A stretch of DNA of 58,847 nucleotides from an uncultured Isoptericola sp. (GTDB taxonomy: Bacteria; Actinomycetota; Actinomycetes; Actinomycetales; Cellulomonadaceae): NCBI GenBank assembly GCA_947497265.1, contig CANMFP010000015.1, positions 1 through 58,847 of the forward strand, read 5' to 3'. Made by a program: the position numbers and the translations under genes. How positions within the stretch are numbered: position 1 is the stretch's first letter; every line of letters starts with the position of its first letter. The notes beneath the pieces are model-generated. The model saw only the letters and a program-made list of their open reading frames with translations. It did not search any database and was not told where the DNA came from. Below are positions 51,141-58,847 of the stretch, one piece after another.

Positions 51141-51824
51141 TCAGACCGGGCTCGCCAGCAGGGGCAGGGCGGTCATGTCGTGACTGCGCAGACTCCGGCG
51201 GACATGGGTGTGGAAGCTGGGCCGGGTGAGCATGGCCAGCAGGAATCCGCGGGCACCGTGGGGGACCCGCACGTAGTTCACGAACACGTACGGCGATGCC
51301 GCTTGGTCGACCGGCTGGAGCAGTGTGGTGTTGTCGACGCCGAGCTTGTCGGGGAACCAGCCCGCCACCTGGTCGAACCCCTCCAGGGCCACGGCGGGGT
51401 TCTGGGCGGTGAAGTGATTGAACAGGAAGGTCGCCGACCCGGTGCGGCCAGTGTCTCCGATCCGCCGGGTGTTCTGCGCCGGCATCACGAAGTCGGGTTC
51501 GAGGTCTCGCAGGTCCGTTTCGGCCTGTGCCAGTCGATCGGGCGTGCGGGCTCTGATCAGAGTGAGGACGTCGTAGCGGGGGATGCCCGGCAGCGGCGGG
51601 ATCATCTCGGTCTCGTAGACGGTCGCACTCGCCACACCCTCGTGGCGTTCGGTATCCGCGGCGTAGGCGCGGCACCGTTCGATCATCCGCGCCCGCTGGT
51701 CGCTGCGCCGCACGATGGGCAGCCTCGTCGGGGGATCGACACGCCAGCCGGCGTACAGGAAGTGATCCGTGGTCGGCTCCTCGAAGGAAGGCCGGCCGGA
51801 GGTGGGTGGGTTGTCCGGTGTCAT
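51141..51824 (-). CDS. Conserved hypothetical protein next to a TetR gene
   Basis: The 227-residue product is not recognised. It is soluble and shows strongly conserved-looking stretches (HFLYAGWRVDPPTRLPIV, TVYETEMIPPLPGIPRYDVL, FLFNHFTAQ, VDNTTLLQPV, YVFVNYVRVPHGARGF). A ferredoxin-like or dabb/monooxygenase-type fold is possible. It diverges from a TetR gene 124 bases away and is probably its target. Confidence 0.6.
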   Translation of the reverse strand: MTPDNPPTSGRPSFEEPTTDHFLYAGWRVDPPTRLPIVRRSDQRARMIERCRAYAADTERHEGVASATVYETEMIPPLPGIPRYDVLTLIRARTPDRLAQAETDLRDLEPDFVMPAQNTRRIGDTGRTGSATFLFNHFTAQNPAVALEGFDQVAGWFPDKLGVDNTTLLQPVDQAASPYVFVNYVRVPHGARGFLLAMLTRPSFHTHVRRSLRSHDMTALPLLASPV

Positions 51825-51948
51825 CGTCTGCTCCTCTCGGGTGCCCGGGCCGGGGCGCCGACCCGGATGTGGTCACCTACCTAGAAACTAAGCGAGTGAT
51901 CTATTACCGTCAAGGCGGCTGAAGGATTACCGAGTGAGGAGGCATCGG

Positions 51949-52614
51949 ATGAAGGAGACGGGTCAGAGAGTGCCCGCCAAGCGTCGACCGGGACGGCCAC
52001 GAAAGGCCGAGGCCGGCGACACCAAGGAGGCGCTGCTGCGGGCGGCCGTGCGGCTCTTCGCCCGGCATGGCTTCGCGGGGACCTCGATCCGTGCGATTGC
52101 CCGCGAGGTCGGGCTCAGCGAGAGCGTGCTCTACGCCCATTTTGAGAGCAAGCAGGCCGTCTTCGACGCGGCCCTGGCCAGGTTCGGACCGCAGGCCTCG
52201 ACCGGGGCACTGACTGACATCGACCCCAGCCTGGCGGAGACCGACCCGCCCCGGTTCCTCACCGAGTTGGTCGGCGCCTTCCTGGAAGACTGGGACCGTG
52301 AAGAGTCACGGTTGCTGATCAGCCTCATGACCCGAGACGGGCTCTTGCACAGCGACGCACTCCGCGATGCCCTGACCAGCATGCGTAGCTACGCCGCCGG
52401 CCTGTTCGCCGACTGGCTCGCCGCCGACCAGATACCCGCACATCTCGGCCCGGCCGACAAGCTCGCGTTCTCCTTCACCGGCCCGATCGGCCTCGCGCGG
52501 GTGCTGCACCTCCACGCCGACGCGAGCCCCGCGGAGCGAGCCCAAGCACGCGCAGACGTCCAGGCCCACGTCGACCTCTTCACCGGGGCCGTCTTCCGGC
52601 GCGGGGGTCCGTGA
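51949..52614 (+). CDS. TetR/AcrR-family regulator
   Basis: The 221-residue regulator has a basic AT-hook-like lead (KRRPGRPRKAE), an N-terminal helix-turn-helix (TSIRAIAREVGLSESVLYAHFESKQAVFDAAL) and an all-alpha ligand domain. ATG 51949 has GAGGAGG six bases upstream. It likely represses itself and the divergent hypothetical gene; the intergenic DNA is AT-rich but shows no clean palindrome. Confidence 0.9.
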   Translation: MKETGQRVPAKRRPGRPRKAEAGDTKEALLRAAVRLFARHGFAGTSIRAIAREVGLSESVLYAHFESKQAVFDAALARFGPQASTGALTDIDPSLAETDPPRFLTELVGAFLEDWDREESRLLISLMTRDGLLHSDALRDALTSMRSYAAGLFADWLAADQIPAHLGPADKLAFSFTGPIGLARVLHLHADASPAERAQARADVQAHVDLFTGAVFRRGGP

Positions 52615-52641
52615 CCGGAACGACCCACTGGTCTCCCCCGC

Positions 52642-52736
52642 TGTCGACGCTGCAGGGCCAGCGCCTCACCAGCGGTGGACTTGCCCGCCGCCGGAGGGCC
52701 GGTGAGAATCAGCGGTCGACGCAACACGGCAGACAC
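52642..52736 (-). pseudogene. P-loop ATPase/kinase N-terminal fragment
   Basis: From GTG 52736 the minus strand reads VSAVLRRPLILTGPPAAGKS followed by TAGEALALQR, a complete Walker A start of a small kinase-like ATPase. Similarity ends near 52642, next to the TetR gene end. The remaining 50 or so bases to 52615 and the 268 bp up to the next gene show only a small hairpin (AGCGAGC and GCTCGCT, 52819-52835). Confidence 0.6.
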
Positions 52737-53004
52737 ATCGGCCAGTGTCGGTCCGACACCACCGATTCCCCAACAGCTGCTCCGCTCAGCAATCGGCTTG
52801 CGGAACGCGACGAGCCTCAGCGAGCATCGCTCGCTTCAACCTGCCGCCATGGAGCGTCAAAAGAACCCCGCCATTTAGCAGACGAAGTCACACCGAAACT
52901 CTGGACCGAAACCGCCGTGTCCCAGAAGGGCCGGTGATACGTTTTCGGGACGCCGCGCGGTCCCGCCGACCCGATGCGGCCCGCTGCGGTCGGGAGGAGA
53001 GCGG

Positions 53005-53634
53005 ATGAGCAACGTCGTGGGGTACGCCCGGGTGAGTACGCGCGAGCAGAACCCGGCGGCCCAGGAGGCTGAGCTGCGCGCGGCCGGCGCCGGGCGCGTC
53101 TTCATCGACCACGGCGAGTCGAGCCGCCTGGCAGACCGGCCGCAGTGGCGCGCGTGCCTGGACTACCTGCGGTCGGGGGACACCTTGGTGGTGCGAGCCC
53201 TGGACCGCATCGCCGGCAGCGAGGTCATGGCGATCGAGACCGTCAACGAGCTCGGCAGGCGCGAGGTCAACATCAAGAGCCTCACCGAGCCGGCGATCGA
53301 CACCACCACCCCGATGGGTCGAGCGCTATTCAGCATCACCGCCGTCTACGCGCAACTGCGCGTAGACACCATCCGGGAGAACACCCGCCGCGGCCTGGCA
53401 CACGCCAGAGCGCAGGGCCGCATCGGGGGCCGGCCCACCGTAATCACGCCCGAGCGCCTGGACGTGGCCCGGCGCATGCGCGCTGACGGGGACACGCTCG
53501 CCCACATCGCGAAGGTGCTCGGGGTCGGCAAGTCGTCCGTCGCGCGAGCACTAGGCAAGATCGAGAGCGCCGGCGTTCACGACGTCGTGGCTACGAAGAT
53601 CGTCGACGACACACCCGGCCGCGGGCCAGCCTGA
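53005..53634 (+). CDS. Serine recombinase (resolvase/invertase)
   Basis: The 209-residue recombinase has the catalytic Ser in GYARVSTREQNPAAQ, RALDRIAGS, the TPMGRALFSITAVYAQLRVDTIREN helix and a C-terminal helix-turn-helix (TLAHIAKVLGVGKSSVARAL). GGGAGGAGAG precedes ATG 53005. It is diverged from the other resolvase in this window and stands without a transposase, so it may belong to a lost or decayed element. Confidence 0.9.
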   Translation: MSNVVGYARVSTREQNPAAQEAELRAAGAGRVFIDHGESSRLADRPQWRACLDYLRSGDTLVVRALDRIAGSEVMAIETVNELGRREVNIKSLTEPAIDTTTPMGRALFSITAVYAQLRVDTIRENTRRGLAHARAQGRIGGRPTVITPERLDVARRMRADGDTLAHIAKVLGVGKSSVARALGKIESAGVHDVVATKIVDDTPGRGPA

Positions 53635-53740
53635 GGGTCAACCCGCGGCGCCGCAAAATCGCACCAACTTACGTCCAACCACGCTCATCCGGTGCCCGCG
53701 GTGAGGTCACCCACGGCCGGGCGCGCCCCCCGCACCCCCC

Positions 53741-53780
53741 TCAACATGGCTCGCATGGCTTCGCATGGACTCGCATGTTG
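53741..53780 (+). repeat. 10-bp-phased TCGCATGG direct repeats (iteron/operator)
   Basis: TCGCATGGCT, TCGCATGGAC and TCGCATGTTG start at 53751, 53761 and 53771, exactly ten bases apart. A degenerate copy (TCAACATGGC) starts at 53741. The whole block is also bounded by CAACATG and CATGTTG in inverted orientation. One helical turn of spacing places the sites on one DNA face, as for iterons or cooperative operators upstream of the 53873 gene. Confidence 0.75.
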
Positions 53781-53872
53781 CTTAGCCTGACCTCGCACAC
53801 TGGCACCTGAAGACGTCTTGCCGACCGTCGGGGATACGTTGTTGTGCCTACCTCTCAGGGTACTGTTGGCGC

Positions 53873-54724
53873 ATGACGAAGAACGAACAGGCGCCAGCTT
53901 CGGGCGAGCGAGACCCCTTCGAGGGAATCGTGGACGAAGCTGCCCCGGATGCCGCATACACGCGTAGGGAGCTCCTCGGGGCGGCCAAGCGCGGCTTCGT
54001 GCGCATCCGCAAGGACTTCGTCCAGCGGTACGAGAAGCCCCGCGCCTCGGTCCTGGCCGACCTCGTGACCGGCCGTAAGGAACGTGCACTCGACCTCCTG
54101 CTCACGATCCATGCCCTCCAGCCGATCCTCGACGGCGAGGCCCTGCCCATCCAGACCTGGGCGCTGCTCCTCGGCGACGATGTCACGCCGCGCGTGACCA
54201 ACACGGCCCTCAAGACCCTCCAGGACATGAACCTCCTCGAGATCTCAGGGAAGCGCGGGACGCCGGCGATCACACTGAAGCGAGAGAACGGCGACGGCGA
54301 GCCCTGGTCGAACGAGCCGCTGACTGATCCAGCGACGCGCGGTCGAGGCTTCTTCACGCTGCCCTTCGACTACTGGACGACCGGGACGATCGACGAACTC
54401 TCACTTCCAGGCAAGGCGATGCTTCTCGTGATGCTGCGAGACACCCAGGACCCCAATGGCAAGCGCACCTTCACCATGGCCCACGAGCGAGCGCAGGAGT
54501 TCTACGGCTTCAGCGAGCGAACAGCAGAGCGAGGCTACTTCGAGCTGCGCCGGGCGAACCTCCTGATCGAACATGCCCAACTCGTGCGTGCCCCGAGGCA
54601 CCCCCTCGGGCGACGCGAGGAGTGGCACCGCGCACTGCTCAAGCCGTACAGCACCGACAACCGCGAGGCGCTGCGAGCCGCAGCCGCAGCAGCAGCGCGT
54701 TCGTCAGGGGGCGACGCAACATGA
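53873..54724 (+). CDS. Winged-helix DNA-binding protein
   Basis: The 283-residue protein has a central winged-helix pattern found in actinobacterial mobile regions (GFFTLPFDYWTTGTIDELSLPGKAMLLVML, then ERAQEFYGFSERTAERGYFELRRANLL), similar to plasmid replication-initiator and regulator folds. No ribosome-binding site is visible; a TACTGT -10-like box about ten bases before ATG 53873 suggests a leaderless message. Phased repeats lie 93-132 bp upstream. Its stop overlaps the RES toxin start (ATGA), so the two are coupled. Confidence 0.65.
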   Translation: MTKNEQAPASGERDPFEGIVDEAAPDAAYTRRELLGAAKRGFVRIRKDFVQRYEKPRASVLADLVTGRKERALDLLLTIHALQPILDGEALPIQTWALLLGDDVTPRVTNTALKTLQDMNLLEISGKRGTPAITLKRENGDGEPWSNEPLTDPATRGRGFFTLPFDYWTTGTIDELSLPGKAMLLVMLRDTQDPNGKRTFTMAHERAQEFYGFSERTAERGYFELRRANLLIEHAQLVRAPRHPLGRREEWHRALLKPYSTDNREALRAAAAAAARSSGGDAT

Positions 54725-55692
54725 GCGAATCCAGTTCCATGCCGCCCATGGAACCCAACCAGGGCATTGTGCCCACCGCCCACCGGCCGATCGAGTCGTC
54801 TAGGCGCAGCAGCCAGGAAGCACCAGCAGAAGAGGAAGAGCAAGAACCGATGACTCGTCAGGGAAACGCCCACGGGGTGCAGGCCGGGAGGGCTGGGGTC
54901 TGCCCGGACACAGGGCTGTACCTCGTGCCGGCCCACGGCGGGATTGGGTGGCGCGTCGCCAAGGAACAGTACGTCCGCTCCGGTGGCATCCTCGCTGTGC
55001 GGGTCAACAAGCACGTCGGCCGGCTGGCCGACGACATGCCCGACCGACGCGGGCGGTACGACACGCTCGGCCGCACGGTCTACTTCGGGAAGACGGCTCA
55101 GACGTCGTTCGCAGAGGTGCTGCAGGACTTCCGGTCGAAGCGGATCGCTGTCGAGGCGGATGCCGCGGCCGCTGGATACACGTTCGAGGAGTACGTCGAC
55201 CTCGCGAACACCCAGGCGGACGAGAACGGTGTCGATCGTCCGTGGGCCATCAGCGGCAAGTGGCAGGTCGACCGCTGCCTGCACAAGGTCGCGATGCCGT
55301 CCGAGGGCTGGTGGGTGCGAGCGAACCACCACGCGACGATCAATCAGGTCGCCACAGATCTCGCCGCACCCCTGGGGGACCTAGGCGTCCGTCTGCTGAC
55401 CCTGGGCGACCTCGGGGCCGAGTCCCGAGCAGTGACGACTCTCATCGCCGAGCACATCCGCAACCAGAACCTCTTCGACGGCTCGCGCCCCCTGGGCATC
55501 GAGTTCCCCTCGAAGATGGGCTACGGCCCCTGCTGGGCGTGGTGGGATCGACGCGCCGACGACGGCCTCACCCCGGGCACCAACGACCCCAAGACGCTCG
55601 AGGACCTCAACGTCGACGGGCGGGCACTCCGGAAGGTCGCCGGCGACTGGGGACTCGAGATCCTTCCCGGCCGACCCGGCGGCTACGCCTGA
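54721..55692 (+). CDS. RES-domain protein, probable NAD+-degrading toxin
   Basis: The 323-residue product has a disordered, acidic lead of about 60 residues and a RES domain. The residues essential in RES/MbcT-type toxins are present: Arg in GIGWRVAKEQ, Tyr and Glu in TVYFGKTAQTSFAEVL, and Ser in LGIEFPSKMG before CWAWWDRR. RES toxins destroy NAD+ by phosphorolysis or hydrolysis and are held in check by Xre/MbcA antitoxins. The insert between the two halves is longer than usual. ATG 54721 overlaps the winged-helix stop. Confidence 0.75.
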   Translation: MSESSSMPPMEPNQGIVPTAHRPIESSRRSSQEAPAEEEEQEPMTRQGNAHGVQAGRAGVCPDTGLYLVPAHGGIGWRVAKEQYVRSGGILAVRVNKHVGRLADDMPDRRGRYDTLGRTVYFGKTAQTSFAEVLQDFRSKRIAVEADAAAAGYTFEEYVDLANTQADENGVDRPWAISGKWQVDRCLHKVAMPSEGWWVRANHHATINQVATDLAAPLGDLGVRLLTLGDLGAESRAVTTLIAEHIRNQNLFDGSRPLGIEFPSKMGYGPCWAWWDRRADDGLTPGTNDPKTLEDLNVDGRALRKVAGDWGLEILPGRPGGYA

Positions 55693-55704
55693 CCTCGTCG
55701 GACG

Positions 55705-56079
55705 TCAGGCAGCGGGGGAGCCGTCGATGAAAGCCAACGCGGCCCCCACCACATCGGCGCTGCGCAACTCACGGATGGCCGTGACAGGGGTCTGCTCGTC
55801 CAGGCGCGGGTTCGATCCCATGATCCAGGCGAGCGCGATGTCACGGCCCTCGGCCTGCTCCAGCAAACGCCACACGCGGTAGCCGAGGCGCAACTGATTC
55901 GTCGTCCGCAGGCGAGGCTCTGCCTCGCCGCGGGCCCACCGCGCGGGCTGCCCGCGGTCCTTGGTGCCAGTCATCGCCTGCACGACGACCGATCCCAGGC
56001 TCTCGTTCAGCAGCCGCACCAGGTCGGCGATTTCCAGGCGCGTAGCGTCAGCAAAAACTGTCTCCACGTCGCTTCGCAT
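55705..56079 (-). CDS. Xre/MbcA/ParS-type antitoxin
   Basis: The 124-residue protein matches the Xre-MbcA-ParS toxin-binding group: an N-terminal helical part (ATRLEIADLVRLLNESLGSVVVQAMTG), the RWARGEAEPRLRTTNQLRLGYRV segment, and a C-terminal toxin-binding motif with WIMGSNPRLDEQTPVTAIRE. It is the natural partner of the RES protein, but is encoded convergently, 12 bases beyond its stop. AGGAGGT lies about 11 bases before ATG 56079. Confidence 0.8.
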   Translation of the reverse strand: MRSDVETVFADATRLEIADLVRLLNESLGSVVVQAMTGTKDRGQPARWARGEAEPRLRTTNQLRLGYRVWRLLEQAEGRDIALAWIMGSNPRLDEQTPVTAIRELRSADVVGAALAFIDGSPAA

Positions 56080-56279
56080 ACTTCGACGGTACCTCCTGCA
56101 GCCGCGCAAAACCAGCCTGGAAAGCCGCCAAAAAGCCACAGCGCCATAGAGTTGGCGCCATCTGCCGCCTCTGGAACCTCCTGACCACCGACGATGCCCG
56201 ACGGTTCGGGCGGCCGCCCTCGAGCCGGGAACGACCCCGCCGACATCGTGCAGGACGGCCAGCGCACCAACTGTGCGGC

Positions 56280-56393
56280 ATGCTCGTCGACGATGCGCGG
56301 CCGATCGTCCAGGCCGCGATCGACGGCACACTTGCGAGTAACGACCTCGAGCTCGAAGCCGTCATCGAAGACGAGCTCGACCACCGCGTCTAA
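56280..56393 (+). CDS. Small acidic ORF (tentative)
   Basis: ATG 56280 gives MLVDDARPIVQAAIDG followed by a strongly acidic helix to the stop TAA 56393, 37 residues. The open frame extends upstream without a start codon, so it may be the tail of a decayed gene. It has no ribosome-binding site. The rest of 56080-56412 holds only the antitoxin promoter. Confidence 0.25.
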   Translation: MLVDDARPIVQAAIDGTLASNDLELEAVIEDELDHRV

Positions 56394-56412
56394 CGAGCAG
56401 GTCGCGGGATCG

Positions 56413-57348
56413 CTACTCGCAGCCCACGCCGTCACCGTCGCGGTCGAGGTGGCTGGCATAGCCCGGGTCGCCACGGTGGACGGGAGCGGCGCCGGCGTCT
56501 CGGGCGGCGGTGCAGTTCTCGTAGTAGACCGACTCCACCTCCGGCTCAGGCTCCGGTTCCTGCTCAGGTTCCGGCTCCGGCTCGGGAGTGGGTGCGTGAT
56601 TCTCGGTCACCTTCACCTTCGGAGCGAGCCCGCCCTTGGGCAGCGGCTCGTCGGCACACTTCGGCTGCGACAGCACCCGCTCCATCGCGTCGTGCTCAGC
56701 CTGCGTGACCCACAGCTTGTAGGTCTTCTTCACCGCGATCTGCCGGGCGACGTACTGGCAGCGGAACGCCTTGTTCGACGGCAGCCACGTCGCGGCATCC
56801 CCGTCGCCCTTAGCCGCGTTCGCCGGGCCGTCGACCGCGAGCAGGTTCAGCGGGTCGTTCGCGAAATGGCGCCGGGCCTCCTCGTCGATCTGCTGGGCGC
56901 CCTTCTGCCACGCGTCCGACAGTGCGACGACGTGGTCGATCTGCACGGCCGTCGACGTCGACTGGCCGCGCTGGAACGAGATCGCCGTTGCGGTGAACGG
57001 GTCGGCCAGGTTGCCCGTGAGCACGACGCAGTCCTGAGTCCCCGGCTTGTACGTCTCATCGGTGAGGTCGCGCGTGAGGATGTCGTTGCGGGTGTCGCAG
57101 CCGTTGCGGTCCACGTCAGCCCAGGCCGGACCGAACTCGTCGCGGTCGTAACCCGTCTTGGGTGCACGCCCCTTGACCTCGAGGTCGTCCAGCGTCGCGA
57201 GCGCGGTGCCCTTGCCTGCCTTGATCTTCGTGCCGTCGTCGGCGTTCGCGTCCGCGGCTTCCTTGCTCGGCTCTTCGGCGTCACCTTCATCGACGGCGGA
57301 TTCCGTGGTTTCGCTATCCGTCGTCGAGTTCTGTGTGGCCTCGGTCAA
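56413..57348 (-). pseudogene. Secreted HNH (GmrSD/DUF1524) nuclease with Excalibur domain, 5' end lost
   Basis: The remnant carries a DUF1524-type HNH region (TGYDRDEFGPAWADVDRNGCDTRND, QIDHVVALSDAW, NLLAVDGPANAAKGDGDAATWLPSN), a Pro/Glu repeat linker (PEPEPEPEQEPEPEPE) and a C-terminal Excalibur calcium-binding motif (YENCTAARDAG, DRDGDGVGCE). Such proteins are secreted nucleases. The frame opens only with TTG 57348, three bases from the IS256 end, in a Thr/Ser/Asp-rich linker; the signal peptide expected before it is absent. Confidence 0.8.
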
Positions 57349-57350
57349 GC

Positions 57351-58749
57351 CCCTGGAAGTGGTGTAGCGCTCGGTGATCCTGGTGTGTTTAGGCGCTGAG
57401 TTCGAGCATGGGGTCGGTGCCTACCTCCGTTCCGGCGTCGGTGACCGGGCTCAGGCGGCATCGGGCGAGAACTTCGAGGCCGAGGTAGCGGCGGCCTTCG
57501 GCCCATTCGTCGGTCTGTTCGGCCAGCACGGCCCCGACGAGGCGCACGATCGCGTCGCGGTTGGGAAAGATGCCGACCGAGTCGGTGCGGCGGCGGATCT
57601 CGCGGTTGAGTCGTTCGGTCGGGTTGTTTGACCAGATCTGGGTCCACACGTCCTTCGGGAAGCTGGTGAACGCGAGGATGTCGGCGCGGGCGGCGTCCAG
57701 GTGCTCGGCGACCTCTGGCAGCTTGCTGGCGACGTAGTCGAGCAGCCGGTCGAACTGGTCCTGGACCGCCTTGGCGTCGGGCTGGTCGTAGACCGAGTGC
57801 AGCATCGCCTTGACGGCGGGCCACATCGACTTGGGGGTGATGGCCATGAGGTTCGCGGCGTAGTGCGTGCGGCATCGCTGCCAGGTGGCGCCGGGCAGGT
57901 TCGCGGCGATGGCCTCGACGAGGCCGGCGTGGGCGTCGGAGGTGACGAGCTTGACGCCTGCGAGGCCGCGTGCGACGAGGTCGGCGAAGAACTCGTTCCA
58001 CGCCGACCCGGTCTCACTCGTGGCGACCCGGATGCCCAGGACCTCACGGTGCCCGTCACCGTTGACCCCGGTCGCGAGAAGCACGACGGCGTTGATGACG
58101 CGTCCGTTCTCGCGGACCTTCATCGTCAACGCGTCGGCGGTCACGAACGTGAACGGGCCTGTCTCGTTCAGGGGACGGTGGCGGAACGCCTCGACCTGTT
58201 CGGCCAGGTCGGCGGCCATCCGCGAGACCTGCGACTTGCTCAACGAGTTAATCCCGAGGGTCTTGACCAGCTTGTCCATCCGGCGGGTCGAGACCCCGGC
58301 GAGGTAGCAGTCCGCGACCACCGTGATCAGCGCGGACTCGGCCCGCTTGCGGCGCTCGAGGAGCCACTCGGGAAAGTAGCTCCCGGTGCGCAGCTTAGGG
58401 ACCGCGACGTCGATCGTGCCGGCCCGGGTATCCAGGTCGCGGTGCCGGTACCCGTTGCGCTGCGCCGTGCGGGACGCGGAACGCTGGCCCCACTCGGCGC
58501 CCACGACCGCGTCGGCGTCCGCGGACAGCAGCGCGTTGATCACCGTCTGCAGCAGCGACCTCATCAGATCCGGGGACGCCTCGGTCAGGGCCTCGCCAAG
58601 CAGGCCGGCAGGGTCGACAATGTGTGGTGCGGTCATCGTGATGCTCCGTTCGAGGGTGCTGTGAAGGGTTTCTCTCGAAGGATCACGCGGTGGCCGCACT
58701 TCGTCTCGTCCAAGACGATCCCGGCCACCGCGCTACACCACTATCAGGG
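57351..58749 (-). mobile_element. IS256-family insertion sequence
   Basis: The element of about 1.4 kb has terminal repeats CCCTGGAAGTGGTGTAGCGC (57351) and, inverted, CCCTGATAGTGGTGTAGCGC (ending 58749), two mismatches in 20. Similarity runs weakly a few bases further out on both sides. No clear 8-9 bp target duplication is seen. Confidence 0.85.
57389..58636 (-). CDS. IS256-family transposase
   Basis: The 415-residue enzyme has the IS256 (Mutator-like) pattern: [41 protein letters not shown], a DDE core with Asp in [13 protein letters not shown], Asp in [14 protein letters not shown], the C2H pattern in [13 protein letters not shown] and Glu in [17 protein letters not shown] 58636 matches relatives. 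It looks intact. Confidence 0.92.
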   Translation of the reverse strand: MTAPHIVDPAGLLGEALTEASPDLMRSLLQTVINALLSADADAVVGAEWGQRSASRTAQRNGYRHRDLDTRAGTIDVAVPKLRTGSYFPEWLLERRKRAESALITVVADCYLAGVSTRRMDKLVKTLGINSLSKSQVSRMAADLAEQVEAFRHRPLNETGPFTFVTADALTMKVRENGRVINAVVLLATGVNGDGHREVLGIRVATSETGSAWNEFFADLVARGLAGVKLVTSDAHAGLVEAIAANLPGATWQRCRTHYAANLMAITPKSMWPAVKAMLHSVYDQPDAKAVQDQFDRLLDYVASKLPEVAEHLDAARADILAFTSFPKDVWTQIWSNNPTERLNREIRRRTDSVGIFPNRDAIVRLVGAVLAEQTDEWAEGRRYLGLEVLARCRLSPVTDAGTEVGTDPMLELSA

Positions 58750-58792
58750 ACTCAACTAACCGCTCATGCGGGCTCTTCGCAGATGAGGGGGG

Positions 58793-58847
58793 TCACGGTG
58801 TGATTCCTCCTGCGACAAGGAGCATGCGGAGGCGGTAGTTGTCGCGG
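58793..58847 (-). CDS. Transposase C-terminus (ISL3-like), partial
   Basis: The minus strand at the window edge reads RDNYRLRMLLVAGGITP and stops at 58793. NYRLRMLL(V/I)AGG is a common end of actinobacterial ISL3-type transposases. The gene continues outside the window. Confidence 0.5.
   Translation of the reverse strand, partial: RDNYRLRMLLVAGGITP

Noticed and set aside
53741-53780. CRISPR array
   Set aside because: The repeats are 10 bp and directly abutting, with no spacers.
57330-58760. 8-9 bp target duplication around IS256
   Set aside because: Flanks (CGGTCAAGC and ACTCAACTA) share only TCAA and do not match under any boundary I tried.

Overview
The window is GC-rich actinobacterial DNA. 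Codon third positions are nearly all G or C, GTG starts and GTGA/ATGA start-stop overlaps are frequent, several genes look leaderless, and the gene families (HelR, DUF4235, DUF5655, type B L31, deazaflavin-dependent oxidoreductase) are typical of Actinomycetota. The glycoside hydrolases suggest a Cellulomonas/Cellulosimicrobium/Promicromonospora-like member of the Micrococcales; the genus is inference. No rRNA, tRNA or CRISPR array was seen.

Layout. 1-6.6 kb: P-loop kinase, CPBP membrane protease, a scrap heap of mobile DNA (IS3 OrfA fragment joined to an ISL3 transposase fragment that carries the 3' part of a group II intron), HAD hydrolase, S66 peptidase, and a flavin amine-oxidase-like protein whose halves appear in swapped order. 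6.6-14.7 kb: carbohydrate locus with an AraC regulator, a 1924-residue DUF5107-TPR-GH35 fusion and a translationally coupled cellulase-like hydrolase. 14.8-23 kb: P-type ATPase, AI-2E-type permease, polysaccharide deacetylase, an ABC permease with an apparent internal deletion and only the tail of its ATPase, and a secreted Ig-like protein. 23-29.2 kb: ThuA-domain secreted protein divergent from an SDR/FAD-reductase operon, then an ArsR-controlled ArsO-like monooxygenase plus MFS exporter. 29.2-43.5 kb: mostly chromosomal small genes, a hipBA module with a broken toxin, HelR behind a rifamycin-associated element (RAE), a phosphodiesterase, an STAS/anti-sigma kinase pair, Zur-boxed L31B, hemerythrin, OsmC/ACT and an ArsR-type regulator.

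43.5-58.8 kb is accessory DNA: a lone HipB-like regulator, an IS3 copy joining an SDR remnant to a GNAT remnant, a visibly lower-GC patch with a secreted S1 protease interrupted by one TAA, a TniR-TniA-TniB transposon without TniQ, a TetR gene beside an unknown protein, a second serine recombinase, a winged-helix/RES-toxin operon facing a convergent Xre-MbcA-type antitoxin, an HNH/Excalibur nuclease cut off by an IS256 element, and an ISL3-like transposase tail at the edge.

The most novel-looking signals are the permuted flavoprotein, the DUF5107-TPR-GH35 fusion, and the winged-helix/RES operon with 10-bp-phased repeats and a convergent antitoxin. Several loci show decay in progress: HipA, the S1 protease, the ABC transporter, IS3 OrfB and the HNH nuclease.
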